Shown here piece by piece: positions 1 through 8,992 of a stretch of DNA of 64,000 bases. The notes beneath the pieces are model-generated. The model saw only the letters and a program-made list of their open reading frames with translations. It ran no database searches and was not told the DNA's origin. Made by a program: the position numbers and the translations under genes. The stretch is from Prosthecobacter sp. Lineage in GTDB: Bacteria; Verrucomicrobiota; Verrucomicrobiia; Verrucomicrobiales; Verrucomicrobiaceae. Positions within the stretch are counted from its first letter, which is position 1; each line of letters begins with the position of its first letter. The stretch covers positions 1 through 64,000 of the forward strand of contig JAFMIR010000011.1 of NCBI GenBank assembly GCA_017853885.1, written 5' to 3'.

Positions 1-249
1 GGCGCGGTGGGCGTGCATTGCACCCCGGAGGCCGTTTTGGGCGGCCCCATCGCCAGAGTTCAGGACGATGACGAAATCGAATTCGACCTCTTGAAAGGCA
101 CCATCGCCGTCAAAGCCGATCTCGACGCTCGAAAAGCCGAACCCGTCGAAGTTTCGCATCCCTTCGGTTACCTCGCCGATTTCGCCGCGACGGTTACCCA
201 GGCGCATGAAGGCTGCGTGCCGAAGTGGACGCTCTCCAAGCGAGCGTGA
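1..249 (+). CDS. IlvD/Edd family dehydratase, C-terminal end (partial)
   Basis: This is the last 82 residues of a protein that starts left of the window; the frame is open from base 1. The family dehydrates sugar acids or dihydroxy acids to 2-keto acids with an Fe-S cluster, either dihydroxy-acid dehydratase (branched-chain amino acids) or phosphogluconate dehydratase (Entner-Doudoroff). The visible motif TPEAVLGGPIA followed by DDDEIEFDLLKGTI matches the conserved end of the family (PEA, GGPIA, DGDEI). The VHCTPEA wording leans towards Edd, while the closing GYLADFAATVTQAHEG leans towards IlvD, so I do not choose. The cluster-binding cysteines would lie outside the window. The next gene converges on it. 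Confidence 0.8.
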   Translation, partial: GAVGVHCTPEAVLGGPIARVQDDDEIEFDLLKGTIAVKADLDARKAEPVEVSHPFGYLADFAATVTQAHEGCVPKWTLSKRA

Positions 250-256
250 GTGCTGA

Positions 257-1666
257 TTACGACGCAGGTGTGACCCGCAGGCGGATAAAGCGCTGCCCAT
301 TGCCACCGGTGGGCACGAAGGCCTTCACTGACTGCACCGTGCCATCATCTGTGAGCACCTGTTGGATGACGCCTGCGCTGCTCCAGCCGGCCGGGTCGAG
401 CGAGTCGTTCCATTCCACCGTGAAGACGTCTCCCGCCTGCACGGAGGCCACGCTGCGCACGTAGCTGTATTCGATGTTCGCACCGGTGAGAGCGGTCGAT
501 ACCGGAAGGGTGCTGCTCGCCCTCGGATCAAGGCTGCAGGTGCGTTCCATGAGGTTCGAAATGCCGTCACCATCCGCATCGGCAGTATCCGCCGCCATTC
601 CGCTGTTGTCGATGGTGCCAAAGTGAGCCTGACGCCATGCCTGGAGCTTCGACACGGCGGTGAGGGTGACGTCATTGCCATCGCCACCGGTGTAGCTGAT
701 AATGAACTCCCGTCCGTTTCCACGAACAATGCTGCCCTGTGGCCTGCTGGCAAAGGTGCCGCTGACAGCGCCCGGACTCGTCTTATTGAGAATCACAAAG
801 GTCCCTCCCACAGGCAAGTCGGAAGGCGGAACGACCGCTAGATCGCCGCTGAGCGTGATGAAGCCCGCGACATTGAGCACATTGCTCGTAGCACTGGGGC
901 CCGAACCGCTGAACTGGATCCTGAGCGTGCCGCCGGTCTGCAAATCGAGGCCGCCGGTGACGTTCACGTTGTTCGTGACAGAAAGTGCTTCTTGGGAAAC
1001 GGTGAGATTGGAGGAAGAATCCGGCAGTGTCACGGTCCCCGCGGTCGTGCCCGTGATCTGCTGACTGGTCCCCAGACTGATGCTTGTTGAGTTAGTCACG
1101 GTAGTGACTCCCGTTCCGGTTTTGATGAGCCCCGTCGTGCCGTTGAGCATTAAATTGGAACTGTCGGCTACCGAGCTGACCAGCGATACCGTGCCTGAAA
1201 ACGTCGTCGAAGTCTGGCTGCCTGTCAGAAGCGTTAGATTCGTCGCTGTTGATGGCGTGCTGGGCAAAGTGGGACCCGTCACAAGCGAATAAGAGATGGT
1301 ATTCGTGATCGTCTCGGGGCGAATCAGGGAGCCGGTCAGCGAATTGGAACCTGTGATGAAAACGTTTGGGGAGCCCGCAGCCGTCAAAACGCTCGTGTTG
1401 AGCACCGTGCTCGCCAGCGGATCGGCCGTGGAGGTCGGGATCGTCAGCGTGCTGCCATTGAAAGAACCTGCCCAAACGCTTTGCGATAGGTAAGGAGCGG
1501 TCGTGTTCCAGAATCCGCTGCTGCCGCTCAAAGTGAGCGTCGCTCCCGTGACAGGATCGTTCGTGGTCGTGGAAGTGTTGTTCGGATCATTTTGAGCCTT
1601 CAAGGAACAGGTGGCCATGCCCAGCATGAGCACGATGATCCAGTGGTGGCGGAACCAAAACAACAT
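257..1666 (-). CDS. secreted Ser/Thr-rich surface protein with Verrucomicrobia-type C-terminal DADGDG segment
   Basis: About 469 residues if it starts at the ATG at 1666, which puts a signal peptide (MLFWFRHHWIIVLMLGMATC) at the N terminus; an in-frame ATG at 1741 would add 25 residues. The body, roughly residues 30-340, is rich in Ser, Thr, Gly and Asn with repeated TLTLSGS and TGTT-like wording, as in beta-helical or autotransporter-like surface proteins. Near residues 365-400 comes AWRQAHFGT, then DTADADGDGISNLMER, an Asp-rich probably calcium-binding segment found near the end of many secreted verrucomicrobial proteins. A beta-sandwich-like tail follows. I see no beta-barrel or PEP-CTERM anchor. 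Function unknown; export to the periplasm or surface is the only firm inference. Confidence 0.7.
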   Translation of the reverse strand: MLFWFRHHWIIVLMLGMATCSLKAQNDPNNTSTTTNDPVTGATLTLSGSSGFWNTTAPYLSQSVWAGSFNGSTLTIPTSTADPLASTVLNTSVLTAAGSPNVFITGSNSLTGSLIRPETITNTISYSLVTGPTLPSTPSTATNLTLLTGSQTSTTFSGTVSLVSSVADSSNLMLNGTTGLIKTGTGVTTVTNSTSISLGTSQQITGTTAGTVTLPDSSSNLTVSQEALSVTNNVNVTGGLDLQTGGTLRIQFSGSGPSATSNVLNVAGFITLSGDLAVVPPSDLPVGGTFVILNKTSPGAVSGTFASRPQGSIVRGNGREFIISYTGGDGNDVTLTAVSKLQAWRQAHFGTIDNSGMAADTADADGDGISNLMERTCSLDPRASSTLPVSTALTGANIEYSYVRSVASVQAGDVFTVEWNDSLDPAGWSSAGVIQQVLTDDGTVQSVKAFVPTGGNGQRFIRLRVTPAS

Positions 1667-1847
1667 TTGCGGCTTTTTACCCGGCCCGGCCTCGGTTGAC
1701 AATCCCAAAATGGACGGCCGGGCGGGAGACGCGAGCTTCAAGAGTCGCTTCCAAACGAAAGTTTTTCACAGCGCACTATCGCTTGCCGCGTGAAACCACG
1801 TCGCTAACACGACGCGCCCAACTAAACCTTTTCGATTTTCCCCGACC

Positions 1848-4229
1848 ATGTCCGCTGCCAACGAATTGAACATCAACATCGCCCACGTCGAACGCATCGC
1901 TGGAGAGCTGAAGCTCAAGCCGATCCAGGTCGGCGCTACGGCCAAGCTGCTCGCCGATGGCGCGACGGTGCCGTTCATCTCGCGTTACCGCAAAGAAGCG
2001 ACGGGCGAGCTGGACGAGGTGCAGATTCAGAACATCCAGGAGCGCATGGGCCAGCTCGTGGCGCTGGACGACCGCCGCGCGGCGATCGTGAAGTCGCTGG
2101 AGGAGCGCAAGCTCATGACGGATGTGCTCCGGACGAAGATCGACAAGGCGGACACGATGAATGCGCTGGAGGACATCTTTGCGCCGTTCCGTCCGAAGCG
2201 CCGCACGAAGGCCACCATCGCGAAGGAGAAGGGCTTGGAGCCGCTGGCGGACTTCATCGAGCAAAACGTGCTCACGAATGCCGTCGATCTCGATGGCGAG
2301 GCGGCGAAGTTCGTGAAGCTCGATGCCGAGACGGACGAGTTGAAGGTCAAAGATGCCGCGGAAGCGTTCGCCGGTGCCCGCGACATCATCGCGGAGCGCA
2401 TCAGCGACACCGCGGAGGTGCGTGCGGCTTTGAGAAAGCTTTTCGCGGAGAGCGGCACGGTCACGTCGAAGGTCATGTTTGGCAAAGAAGAGGACCCGGA
2501 GGCGCAGAAGTTCCGCGATTACTTCGACTGGACGGAGCCGGTGAAGTCCATCCCCTCGCATCGCATGCTCGCGATCCGTCGCGGTGAAAAAGAGGGCTTC
2601 CTGCTCATGCGCATCCAGCCCATGGAGGCGGAGGCCATCGCGCTCGTCGAGCGTCTCACGGTGAAGGGCAACAACGCCTGCTCCGCGCAGGTCAAACTGG
2701 CCGCGCAGGATGCCTACAAGCGCCTGCTCAGCTCCAGCATGGAGACGGAGGCTCGCCTCGAATCGAAGAAGAAGGCCGATGCCGAGGCGGTGAAGGTTTT
2801 CGCCGACAATCTGCGCGAGCTGCTGCTCGCGGCGCCGCTGGGTCAGAAGCGCGTGTTGGGCATCGACCCCGGTTTCCGCACGGGTTGCAAGGTCGTGGTG
2901 CTCGATGCGCAGGGCCAGCTTGTGTATAACGACGTCATCTACCTGCTCGGCGATGGCAACAGCCTCCTGCACGCGAAGACGCTGCTCTTGAATCTGATCG
3001 AGCGCTTCAAGATCCAGGCCATCGCCATCGGCAATGGCACCGCCAGCCGCGAGACGGAGATGTTTGTGAAGAAGATCGGCGTGCCGACGTCCATCCCGGT
3101 GATCATGGTGAATGAAAGCGGCGCGTCCATCTACAGCGCCAGCGAGGTGGCCCGCGAGGAGTTCCCGAATCACGACGTCACCGTGCGCGGCTCCGTTTCC
3201 ATCGCCCGCCGTCTCATGGACCCGCTCGCGGAGCTCGTGAAGCTCGACCCGAAGTCCATCGGCGTCGGCCAGTATCAGCACGATGTCGATCAGACGCTGC
3301 TCCAGGGCAGCCTCGACAATGTGGTCATCAGCACTGTGAACGCCGTCGGCGTGGAGCTGAATACCGCGTCGAAGCAGCTCCTCAGCTACGTGTCCGGCCT
3401 GAACAGCGCCCACGCCGCGAACATCGTCGCCTTCCGCAACGAGCACGGCGCCTTCAGCAGCCGCAAAGATCTGCTCAAAGTGCCGCGGCTCGGTGAAAAA
3501 GCCTTCGAGCAGGCCGCCGGCTTCCTGCGCATCCGCAACGCGCCGAACCCGCTCGATGCCAGCGCCGTGCATCCGGAGCGCTATCCGCTCGTCGAGAAAA
3601 TGGCGGCCGATCTCGGCTGCGGCGTCGCCGATTTGATGCAGAAGCCGGAGCTCCGCGCGAAGATCGATTTGAAAAAGTATGTCAGCGCCGATGTCGGCCT
3701 GCCCACCTTGCAGGACATCATAAACGAGCTCGCCAAGCCGGGCCGCGACCCGCGCAAGCAGTTCGAGGTCTTCAGCTTCGCCGAAGGCGTGAACGACATG
3801 AAGGACCTCACCGTCGGCATGAAGCTGCCGGGCATCATCACGAACGTGACGGCCTTTGGAGCCTTTGTGGACATCGGCGTGCATCAGGACGGCCTCGTGC
3901 ACGTCAGCCAGCTCGCCGATCATTTCGTGCGCGATGCCGCGGAGGTCGTCAAAGTGGCGCAGAAGGTCATGGTCACCGTCACCGAGGTGGACATCCCGCG
4001 CAAACGCATCGCCCTCAGCATGAAATCGAAGCCCGACTTCGAGAAGAAAACCGGCCAAGGCAAGCCGATCGGTCAAGGCGGTGGTGGCGGTGGCCAAGGC
4101 GGTCAAAACCGTTCCGGTGGCGGTGGCTTCCGCAGCTCCGGAAGCGGTGGCGGCATGGGCAATCCTTTCGGCGGTGGCGGTGGTGGCGTCGATTGGTTCA
4201 CCGCAGCGGCTTCCAAGGGGAAGAAGTAA
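1848..4229 (+). CDS. tex: Tex family RNA-binding transcription accessory protein
   Basis: 793 residues, the usual Tex length. Tex binds nucleic acid and is linked to transcription and RNA handling in the cytoplasm. Domain order is complete: N-terminal helical region (1-200) containing FISRYRKEATGELDEVQI, a YqgF-like RNase H fold from about residue 335 (GIDPGFRTGCKVVVLD), helix-hairpin-helix repeats near 500-570 (SGLNSAHAANIVAFR), and an S1 domain near 650-725 (PGIITNVTAFGAFVDIGVHQ). The C terminus is a Gly/Gln/Ser-rich tail of about 45 residues ending GVDWFTAAASKGKK; such tails are variable and may be disordered RNA-contacting regions. The start has CCCCGACC before the ATG and no Shine-Dalgarno. 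A long open frame on the opposite strand is a codon-bias shadow. Confidence 0.96.
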   Translation: MSAANELNINIAHVERIAGELKLKPIQVGATAKLLADGATVPFISRYRKEATGELDEVQIQNIQERMGQLVALDDRRAAIVKSLEERKLMTDVLRTKIDKADTMNALEDIFAPFRPKRRTKATIAKEKGLEPLADFIEQNVLTNAVDLDGEAAKFVKLDAETDELKVKDAAEAFAGARDIIAERISDTAEVRAALRKLFAESGTVTSKVMFGKEEDPEAQKFRDYFDWTEPVKSIPSHRMLAIRRGEKEGFLLMRIQPMEAEAIALVERLTVKGNNACSAQVKLAAQDAYKRLLSSSMETEARLESKKKADAEAVKVFADNLRELLLAAPLGQKRVLGIDPGFRTGCKVVVLDAQGQLVYNDVIYLLGDGNSLLHAKTLLLNLIERFKIQAIAIGNGTASRETEMFVKKIGVPTSIPVIMVNESGASIYSASEVAREEFPNHDVTVRGSVSIARRLMDPLAELVKLDPKSIGVGQYQHDVDQTLLQGSLDNVVISTVNAVGVELNTASKQLLSYVSGLNSAHAANIVAFRNEHGAFSSRKDLLKVPRLGEKAFEQAAGFLRIRNAPNPLDASAVHPERYPLVEKMAADLGCGVADLMQKPELRAKIDLKKYVSADVGLPTLQDIINELAKPGRDPRKQFEVFSFAEGVNDMKDLTVGMKLPGIITNVTAFGAFVDIGVHQDGLVHVSQLADHFVRDAAEVVKVAQKVMVTVTEVDIPRKRIALSMKSKPDFEKKTGQGKPIGQGGGGGGQGGQNRSGGGGFRSSGSGGGMGNPFGGGGGGVDWFTAAASKGKK

Positions 4230-4546
4230 GGGCAGCAGTAGTTAGTGCTTTGCTGCGCTTGGTTTGTTGGTTGGCGTTTCGGGTCCTGCCCGCTTGCGTT
4301 GCGGAGTGGCAAATTCGTGTGTTATGAACTCCTCCATGCGGTGCACGGGGGCCTCCCAAACTGGCATTTTGAAGGTTTGTGGCCACCACGCTGCGGATCC
4401 TCTCGAATCGTTTCGACCGCTATGCAGAGCAGGTGAAGAATTTGCCAAGGTTGAAGCTGCGGGAAGAGAGCGAGCCGTCTTAAAAAACAAACACCGTGAC
4501 TTGGCGGTCACGGTGTCTGAAGTGAGCTTGGCGAGGCTGCTGATGA
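4230..4546. other. intergenic stretch between tex and argG
   Basis: About 317 bases without a convincing gene. It contains the argG terminator at its right end. A 34-codon frame on the plus strand from a GTG at 4379 to the TAA at 4481 translates to a plausible-looking charged peptide (FDRYAEQVKNLPRLKLREES) and could be the remnant of a lost gene, but there is no upstream coding continuity and I do not call it. Confidence 0.5.
4481..4516 (-). terminator. rho-independent terminator of argG
   Basis: A perfect 10-bp stem (4491-4500 with 4507-4516, ACACCGTGAC and its complement) with a 6-base loop is followed on the minus strand by a T-rich run (complement of 4481-4490). It lies 30 bases past the argG stop and points the right way for that gene. 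Confidence 0.9.
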
Positions 4547-5779
4547 TCACTTCTTCTTGTCGCGCATCGCACCGGTGCGGAGGCGCAGGCCGTTGAGGCG
4601 GATGAAGCCGGTGGCGTCGTCCTGGTTGTAGGCCTTGGTGGGGTCGGCCTCCATGGTGGCGATCTGCGGGTTGTAAAGGCTGTAGGGGCTCTTGCGGCCG
4701 GCGGCGATGATGTTGCCTTTGTAGAGCTTCACACGGACGGTGCCGCTGACCTTCTTCTGGCTCTCGGTGACAAGGGCCTGGAGGGCGAGACGCTCCGGCG
4801 CATACCAGAAGCCGTTGTAAACGAGCTGCGCATACTTGGGAATGAGGCTGTCGCGTAGGTGCATGACCTCGCGGTCCATGGTGATGGACTCGATCTGGCG
4901 GTGGGCGAAGTGAAGGATGCTGCCGCCGGGGGTTTCATACACGCCGCGACTCTTCATGCCGACGAAGCGGTTCTCGACCATGTCAACGCGGCCGACGCCG
5001 TGTTTGCCGCCGAGCTTGTTGAGGAGCTTCATGACACCTAGCGGGCTGAGTACCTTGCCGTTCACGGCGACGCAGTTGCCCTTGTCGAACTCAAGGATGA
5101 CGGTCTCGGCTTTGTCAGGAGCGTTCTCTGGGAAGACGGATAGGACGTTGAAGTAGTCCTTGTACTTGGGATCGCTGGCGTCGAACCATGGGTCTTCTAG
5201 GATGCCGGCCTCGTAGCTGATGTGGAGGAGGTTGCGGTCCATCGAGAAGGGCTTCTTCGCGCTGGCCTGCACGGGGATCTTCTTTTCCTCGCAGTAGGCG
5301 ATCATTTCGGCGCGGCCAGGGAAGTCGTTGCGGAAGCGCTCGTCACGCCACGGGGCGATGATTTCGATGTCGGGGGCCAAAGCGGCGGCGGTGAGCTCGA
5401 AGCGGACCTGGTCGTTGCCTTTGCCCGTGGCACCGTGGGCGATGGCGGTGGCTCCTTCGGCCTTGGCGATCTCCACCATGCGCTTCGCGATGAGCGGGCG
5501 GGCAATGGAGGTGCCGAGGAAGTACTGACCTTCATAGATGGCTCCGGCCTGGATCATCGGGTAGATGAAATCACGGGCGAACTCCTCCTGCAGGTCATCG
5601 ATGTAGATTTTCGAAGCGCCGGTTTTTTTGGCCTTGGCGTTGAGGCCCTTCAATTCGTCGTCCTGACCCACGTTGGCGCAGAAGGCGATGACTTCGGCTT
5701 GGTAGGTGTCTTTGATCCAGGAAAGGAGAACGGAGGTGTCGAGACCACCGGAGTAGGCGAGGACAATTTTCTTGCTCAT
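4547..5779 (-). CDS. argG: argininosuccinate synthase
   Basis: 410 residues. It joins citrulline and aspartate with ATP to give argininosuccinate, the penultimate step of arginine synthesis. The N-terminal PP-loop AYSGGLDTS is at residues 7-15, and the family blocks [26 protein letters not shown] and [19 protein letters not shown] are present. The open frame runs upstream to 6094, but homologues start at [12 protein letters not shown], so I place the start at 5779. The leader before this ATG is C/T-rich and has no Shine-Dalgarno. No other arginine genes are nearby. The C terminus ends in KKK shortly before a strong terminator. Confidence 0.97.
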   Translation of the reverse strand: MSKKIVLAYSGGLDTSVLLSWIKDTYQAEVIAFCANVGQDDELKGLNAKAKKTGASKIYIDDLQEEFARDFIYPMIQAGAIYEGQYFLGTSIARPLIAKRMVEIAKAEGATAIAHGATGKGNDQVRFELTAAALAPDIEIIAPWRDERFRNDFPGRAEMIAYCEEKKIPVQASAKKPFSMDRNLLHISYEAGILEDPWFDASDPKYKDYFNVLSVFPENAPDKAETVILEFDKGNCVAVNGKVLSPLGVMKLLNKLGGKHGVGRVDMVENRFVGMKSRGVYETPGGSILHFAHRQIESITMDREVMHLRDSLIPKYAQLVYNGFWYAPERLALQALVTESQKKVSGTVRVKLYKGNIIAAGRKSPYSLYNPQIATMEADPTKAYNQDDATGFIRLNGLRLRTGAMRDKKK

Positions 5780-5933
5780 GAAGGGTAGAATAAGGGGGCG
5801 CGAGGATAGGGGCGAATGCAGGGGTGTCGAGGGCTTTTCCATCAGGTCTAGATGGTGAACTTTGGCCGCTTCCGTGTGAGCGATGGGCGGGATTCCCATC
5901 CTCATGGGACGTCTCACGGCAAGATCTGCCCCA

Positions 5934-7142
5934 TTACCAAGCTGCTGCCATGCGACCCGCCGCCTCGCCAGTTGCCAGAGCGGTTCCCATGACACGGGTG
6001 CTGGCTTGGGCACGATGCGTTGTCGAGATGCAGCGCCCGGCAATGAAGACGTTGTCGAGATCACGTGCCTGCAAGCATCCTGCGGGAATACCACACGGCC
6101 TCAAATCGTGTGGAAACAACAGCTTGGGGCCCTTGGCCGTTTCGCGCAGTTCCATCGGCCATGCTGCCATGGCCACCGCATTTTTCTCCTTTCGGCTAGC
6201 GAGTAGGTCCTCCTCTGTGAGAACCGCTTTGCCTGTCCATCGGCGGCTTTCTCGCACGCCTGCTCGGGTGGGCAATGTGGCGATCCAAGCCTCGCGAAAA
6301 GCCGCATGCTCACGGCGCAGGCAATCGATGATCTGAAAAACCAAGGATCGGCCTGCGAGCTCAACGGCCGACAAGCTGACCGCCGAAGTGCTGTCGTAGG
6401 GTTCATCACCAGGAAGGTCGAGTGTCAAAAACACCTGCCCGCCGTCGAGTTGGCGAAATTGTGCACCCGCAGCCTCCTGCGGCAGGGAACCATCCTGAAT
6501 GCTGCGCACAATAATGGCAGCAAGTTCGAGCCCGCGCAGCTCTGGGCCTGCTCCAGCGATGCCAACGCAGTAGGCGGGTCGCAGCAGCTTATGGGAGGGA
6601 GCGAGCTCAAAAGCATGCCCGGAAAGCGCGGCTAGCACGGCATCGCCGCTGGCATCGACCACAGCTTTGGGTCTGACGTGCATGGAGGTGCCACGGCAGT
6701 GCAGTGTGACCTCGCTCACGCGGCCACTTTCCACTCTGGCGGCGATCACTGAGGTGTGCAGGAGCAATCGCAGCCGGTCCTCTGCGGCACACCAGCGGTC
6801 ATAGAACGCGGCGAGCCTCTGAGGTGAGTGTAGGAGAACATCCACGCGGCCCATGCGCCGCCGTGCGCCGATACCTTCCTCCCGCAAAAGGTGCTCCAAC
6901 TCCTCCGGCAGGCCTGTATTGGCGAGCTTCAAAGGCTCTGCATCGCTCTCACGCAGCTCGTAAAGCCCGCAGAAGGAATGTACTAGAGCCGCCGTGCCTG
7001 CGCCGCCAAGGATACCACCGCTCTCCACCAGCAACACTTCTGCCCCCTGCCGCGCTGCTGCAATGCCTGCGGCAACGCCAGCGCTGCCCGCCCCGATGAC
7101 CAAAACATCAGGCTTGCACAAAACATCGACAGAATCCCCCAT
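5934..7142 (-). CDS. FAD-dependent oxidoreductase
   Basis: 402 residues from the ATG at 7142; another ATG at 7181 would add 13 and run into the leader of the divergent gene, so I prefer 7142. The N-terminal dinucleotide-binding motif [18 protein letters not shown] sits at about residues 11-28, followed by an acidic strand end (VLLVESGG). The C-terminal [19 protein letters not shown] and [11 protein letters not shown] are typical of the FAD_oxidored group of flavoproteins common in Planctomycetes and Verrucomicrobia, many of which are fused to or act beside secreted sugar-active enzymes. No export signal is seen here, so it is probably cytoplasmic. The substrate is unknown. It sits downstream of a divergent copper protein, but a functional link is only conjecture. 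Confidence 0.8.
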   Translation of the reverse strand: MGDSVDVLCKPDVLVIGAGSAGVAAGIAAARQGAEVLLVESGGILGGAGTAALVHSFCGLYELRESDAEPLKLANTGLPEELEHLLREEGIGARRRMGRVDVLLHSPQRLAAFYDRWCAAEDRLRLLLHTSVIAARVESGRVSEVTLHCRGTSMHVRPKAVVDASGDAVLAALSGHAFELAPSHKLLRPAYCVGIAGAGPELRGLELAAIIVRSIQDGSLPQEAAGAQFRQLDGGQVFLTLDLPGDEPYDSTSAVSLSAVELAGRSLVFQIIDCLRREHAAFREAWIATLPTRAGVRESRRWTGKAVLTEEDLLASRKEKNAVAMAAWPMELRETAKGPKLLFPHDLRPCGIPAGCLQARDLDNVFIAGRCISTTHRAQASTRVMGTALATGEAAGRMAAAW

Positions 7143-7171
7143 GCAGACACGCTTTCCCAAGCTGCCACTCT

Positions 7172-7206
7172 TTTCCATCATTTATCTTCAATCCCTTATT
7201 TTTCCC
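7172..7206 (+). repeat. heptamer-period leader directly abutting a start codon
   Basis: Five consecutive 7-base units fill 7172-7206 and end exactly at the ATG at 7207. The first four units all end in AT after five mostly pyrimidine bases (for example TTTCCAT, CATTTAT); the last is TTTTCCC. There is no Shine-Dalgarno. See the finding on heptamer leaders. Confidence 0.55.
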
Positions 7207-7782
7207 ATGCGTTCCCTACTCATCCTCAGTCTCTTCGCCTCCACCGTTCTTGCTCAGCAACCTGCCAGCCATCAACATGGCGGCGCGGAGATCCCTGGAC
7301 TGAAAAAAGAGCTTTTCGCCGGCATCACCGAGGCTGACTTCATGAAGCTGGGGGAGAAGCCGAAGACGGTGAAACTCATCCTAGTGGCCACCTTCACTGC
7401 AGCGAACTATGGCATGAATTTCAATGGGCATGCGCATGGCAAGGCGGTCTTCACCGTGCCCACCGGTTGGAATGTCGAGGTAACCTTCATCAACCCCAGC
7501 CCCATTCCGCACAGCCTATTGGTGGTGGAGAAGGACATGCTCAAGAAGCCCCAAATGGGTGCTCCCTATTTTGAAGGGGCAGGCGTGCCCAAGCCGGAGC
7601 AGGGCATAGCCTTTGCCAAAGCAGACTTTTCCTTCACTGCCGACGAGGCAGGGGAGTACGCATTGGCCTGTGGTTTCCCCGCGCATGCGGCGAATGGCCA
7701 TTGGGTGGCTTTCAACGTGAGTGATGAAGCCAAGTCACCCTCTCTTCAATTGGGTGACGCGCCCGCAAAAGAGATCCAATAG
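7207..7782 (+). CDS. exported sulfocyanin-like cupredoxin
   Basis: 191 residues starting at ATG 7207 with a signal peptide (MRSLLILSLFASTVLAQ). It looks like a blue copper protein of the sulfocyanin/plastocyanin type, a periplasmic electron carrier. The strand-loop NPSPIPHSLLVV provides His102, and YALACGFPAHAANGHWVAF provides Cys155 and His160 with the cupredoxin spacing. Where sulfocyanins usually carry Met (GMW) this protein has His165 (GHW), so the fourth ligand may differ. The sequence SHQHGG after the signal could also bind metal. It is divergent from an FAD oxidoreductase and is followed by a pirin gene; a partner oxidoreductase is not evident in the window. Confidence 0.75.
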   Translation: MRSLLILSLFASTVLAQQPASHQHGGAEIPGLKKELFAGITEADFMKLGEKPKTVKLILVATFTAANYGMNFNGHAHGKAVFTVPTGWNVEVTFINPSPIPHSLLVVEKDMLKKPQMGAPYFEGAGVPKPEQGIAFAKADFSFTADEAGEYALACGFPAHAANGHWVAFNVSDEAKSPSLQLGDAPAKEIQ

Positions 7783-7876
7783 CACAAGGCCGCTGCTCCG
7801 CTCATGGCCCAGCGGTATGAAGCTCCTTCCGCATCGGTATTGGCTGAATGACAATTCTTGCAGCGATCACGCCGTC

Positions 7877-8578
7877 ATGAAACTCACCTTGCGCCGTTCC
7901 CACGAACGCGGCCACGCTGGCCACGGCTGGCTCGACACCTACCACAGCTTCAGCTTCGCCGATTACTATGATCCGGCACACATGGGCTTCCGCAGCCTGC
8001 GTGTGATCAATCAAGATGTCATTGCTCCCAGCGCGGGTTTTCCCACGCATCCGCACGCAGACATGGAGATCTTTAGCTACATCCTGTGGGGCGCTCTTGA
8101 GCATCGCGACAGCATGGGTAACGGCCGTGTTTTAAAGCCCGGCCAGATCCAACTCATGAGCGCCGGGCGTGGCGTGACGCACAGCGAATTCAACCCCTCA
8201 AAAACCGAAGGTGCATCTCTGCTGCAGATCTGGATTCAGCCTCGTCAGCGCGGTCTCACCCCGAGTTACACCGAGTGGCATCCCGATCCGGCGAAGGAAA
8301 ATGAGCCGAAAGTGCTCGTCATCTCATCCGATGGTCGCGAGGGCAGTGCCACGATTCATCAAGAGGCCGATATCTACCGCGTGCGCTTGCCAAAAGGCCA
8401 GAGCATGACCCACGAAGTCCAAAGTGGACGCGGCGTCTGGTTCCAGCTGATCCAAGGCAGCGTCAACGCGCATGATAGCGCCTTGCAAGCTGGCGACGCC
8501 TTCTCCACGGAGGATGTCGGCATACTTACCCTCAGAGCCTCCGATGACGTCGAGGGCCTCCTTTTTGATCTTGCTTGA
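7877..8578 (+). CDS. pirin family protein (YhhW-like bicupin)
   Basis: 233 residues, the usual bacterial pirin length. Pirins are two-domain cupins; some, such as E. coli YhhW, oxidise quercetin and others bind regulators. The N-terminal cupin carries the metal site seen in the family: HPH in FPTHPHADMEIFSYIL, the His in ALEHRDS, and H-x-E in GVTHSEFNP. The line GFRSLRVINQDVIAPSAGF is also diagnostic. The start at 7877 gives MKLTLRRSHERG, as in homologues; upstream in-frame ATGs run back into the copper protein gene. No signal peptide, so cytoplasmic. Biological substrate not predictable from sequence. Confidence 0.92.
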   Translation: MKLTLRRSHERGHAGHGWLDTYHSFSFADYYDPAHMGFRSLRVINQDVIAPSAGFPTHPHADMEIFSYILWGALEHRDSMGNGRVLKPGQIQLMSAGRGVTHSEFNPSKTEGASLLQIWIQPRQRGLTPSYTEWHPDPAKENEPKVLVISSDGREGSATIHQEADIYRVRLPKGQSMTHEVQSGRGVWFQLIQGSVNAHDSALQAGDAFSTEDVGILTLRASDDVEGLLFDLA

Positions 8579-8992
8579 GCAGCCACGGGCGGCAGAAGCA
8601 GCCGCGGCCTTGGTTTGGTGCCGGCTGGAAGAGGGGCTTTGCTAGCGAATTCATTAAATTGGATGGATGGCTGTTTCGCTTGCATGCTGAAGGAATTGCT
8701 GCTCGCGGTGAGCAGGCCTGCCCTTTAGGTGGGCACATTCCCTCGCAAGGATTCACCGAATGAAGCGTTTACTTGGGACATGCGGAACCCGTGTGTGTCG
8801 TGAGCCAGCCGGAAACGGAAGGCAGCGAGCACATCAGCTCCGTGCGTTTCGTTAGTGCAGGAGAGCTGCGCAGGATAATTGCGGAAAACGAGATCATCCC
8901 ACGCCCTGTCACTGGCGCTTTTCGCGCGGAAGGCGGCCAAGGGTTTGCTTTGATTCAAATCATCGCTAGCTCTCCGTCCCCTAATCTCCCCC
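8579..8992. other. intergenic stretch upstream of tatC
   Basis: About 414 bases. An 86-codon plus-strand frame (8773-9033) and an antisense frame both overlap the tatC start and show no recognisable product. The last 28 bases before tatC are C/T-rich with a loose 7-base rhythm. I see no RNA gene or mobile element. Confidence 0.5.

Noticed and set aside
1776..4106. 776-codon open frame on the minus strand opposite tex
   Set aside because: It mirrors the tex gene in a fixed phase, as expected from codon bias in a GC-rich gene; no family, no start context, and tex is unambiguous.
4379..4483. 34-codon GTG frame after tex
   Set aside because: Protein-like wording but no upstream continuity, no known family and too short to support.
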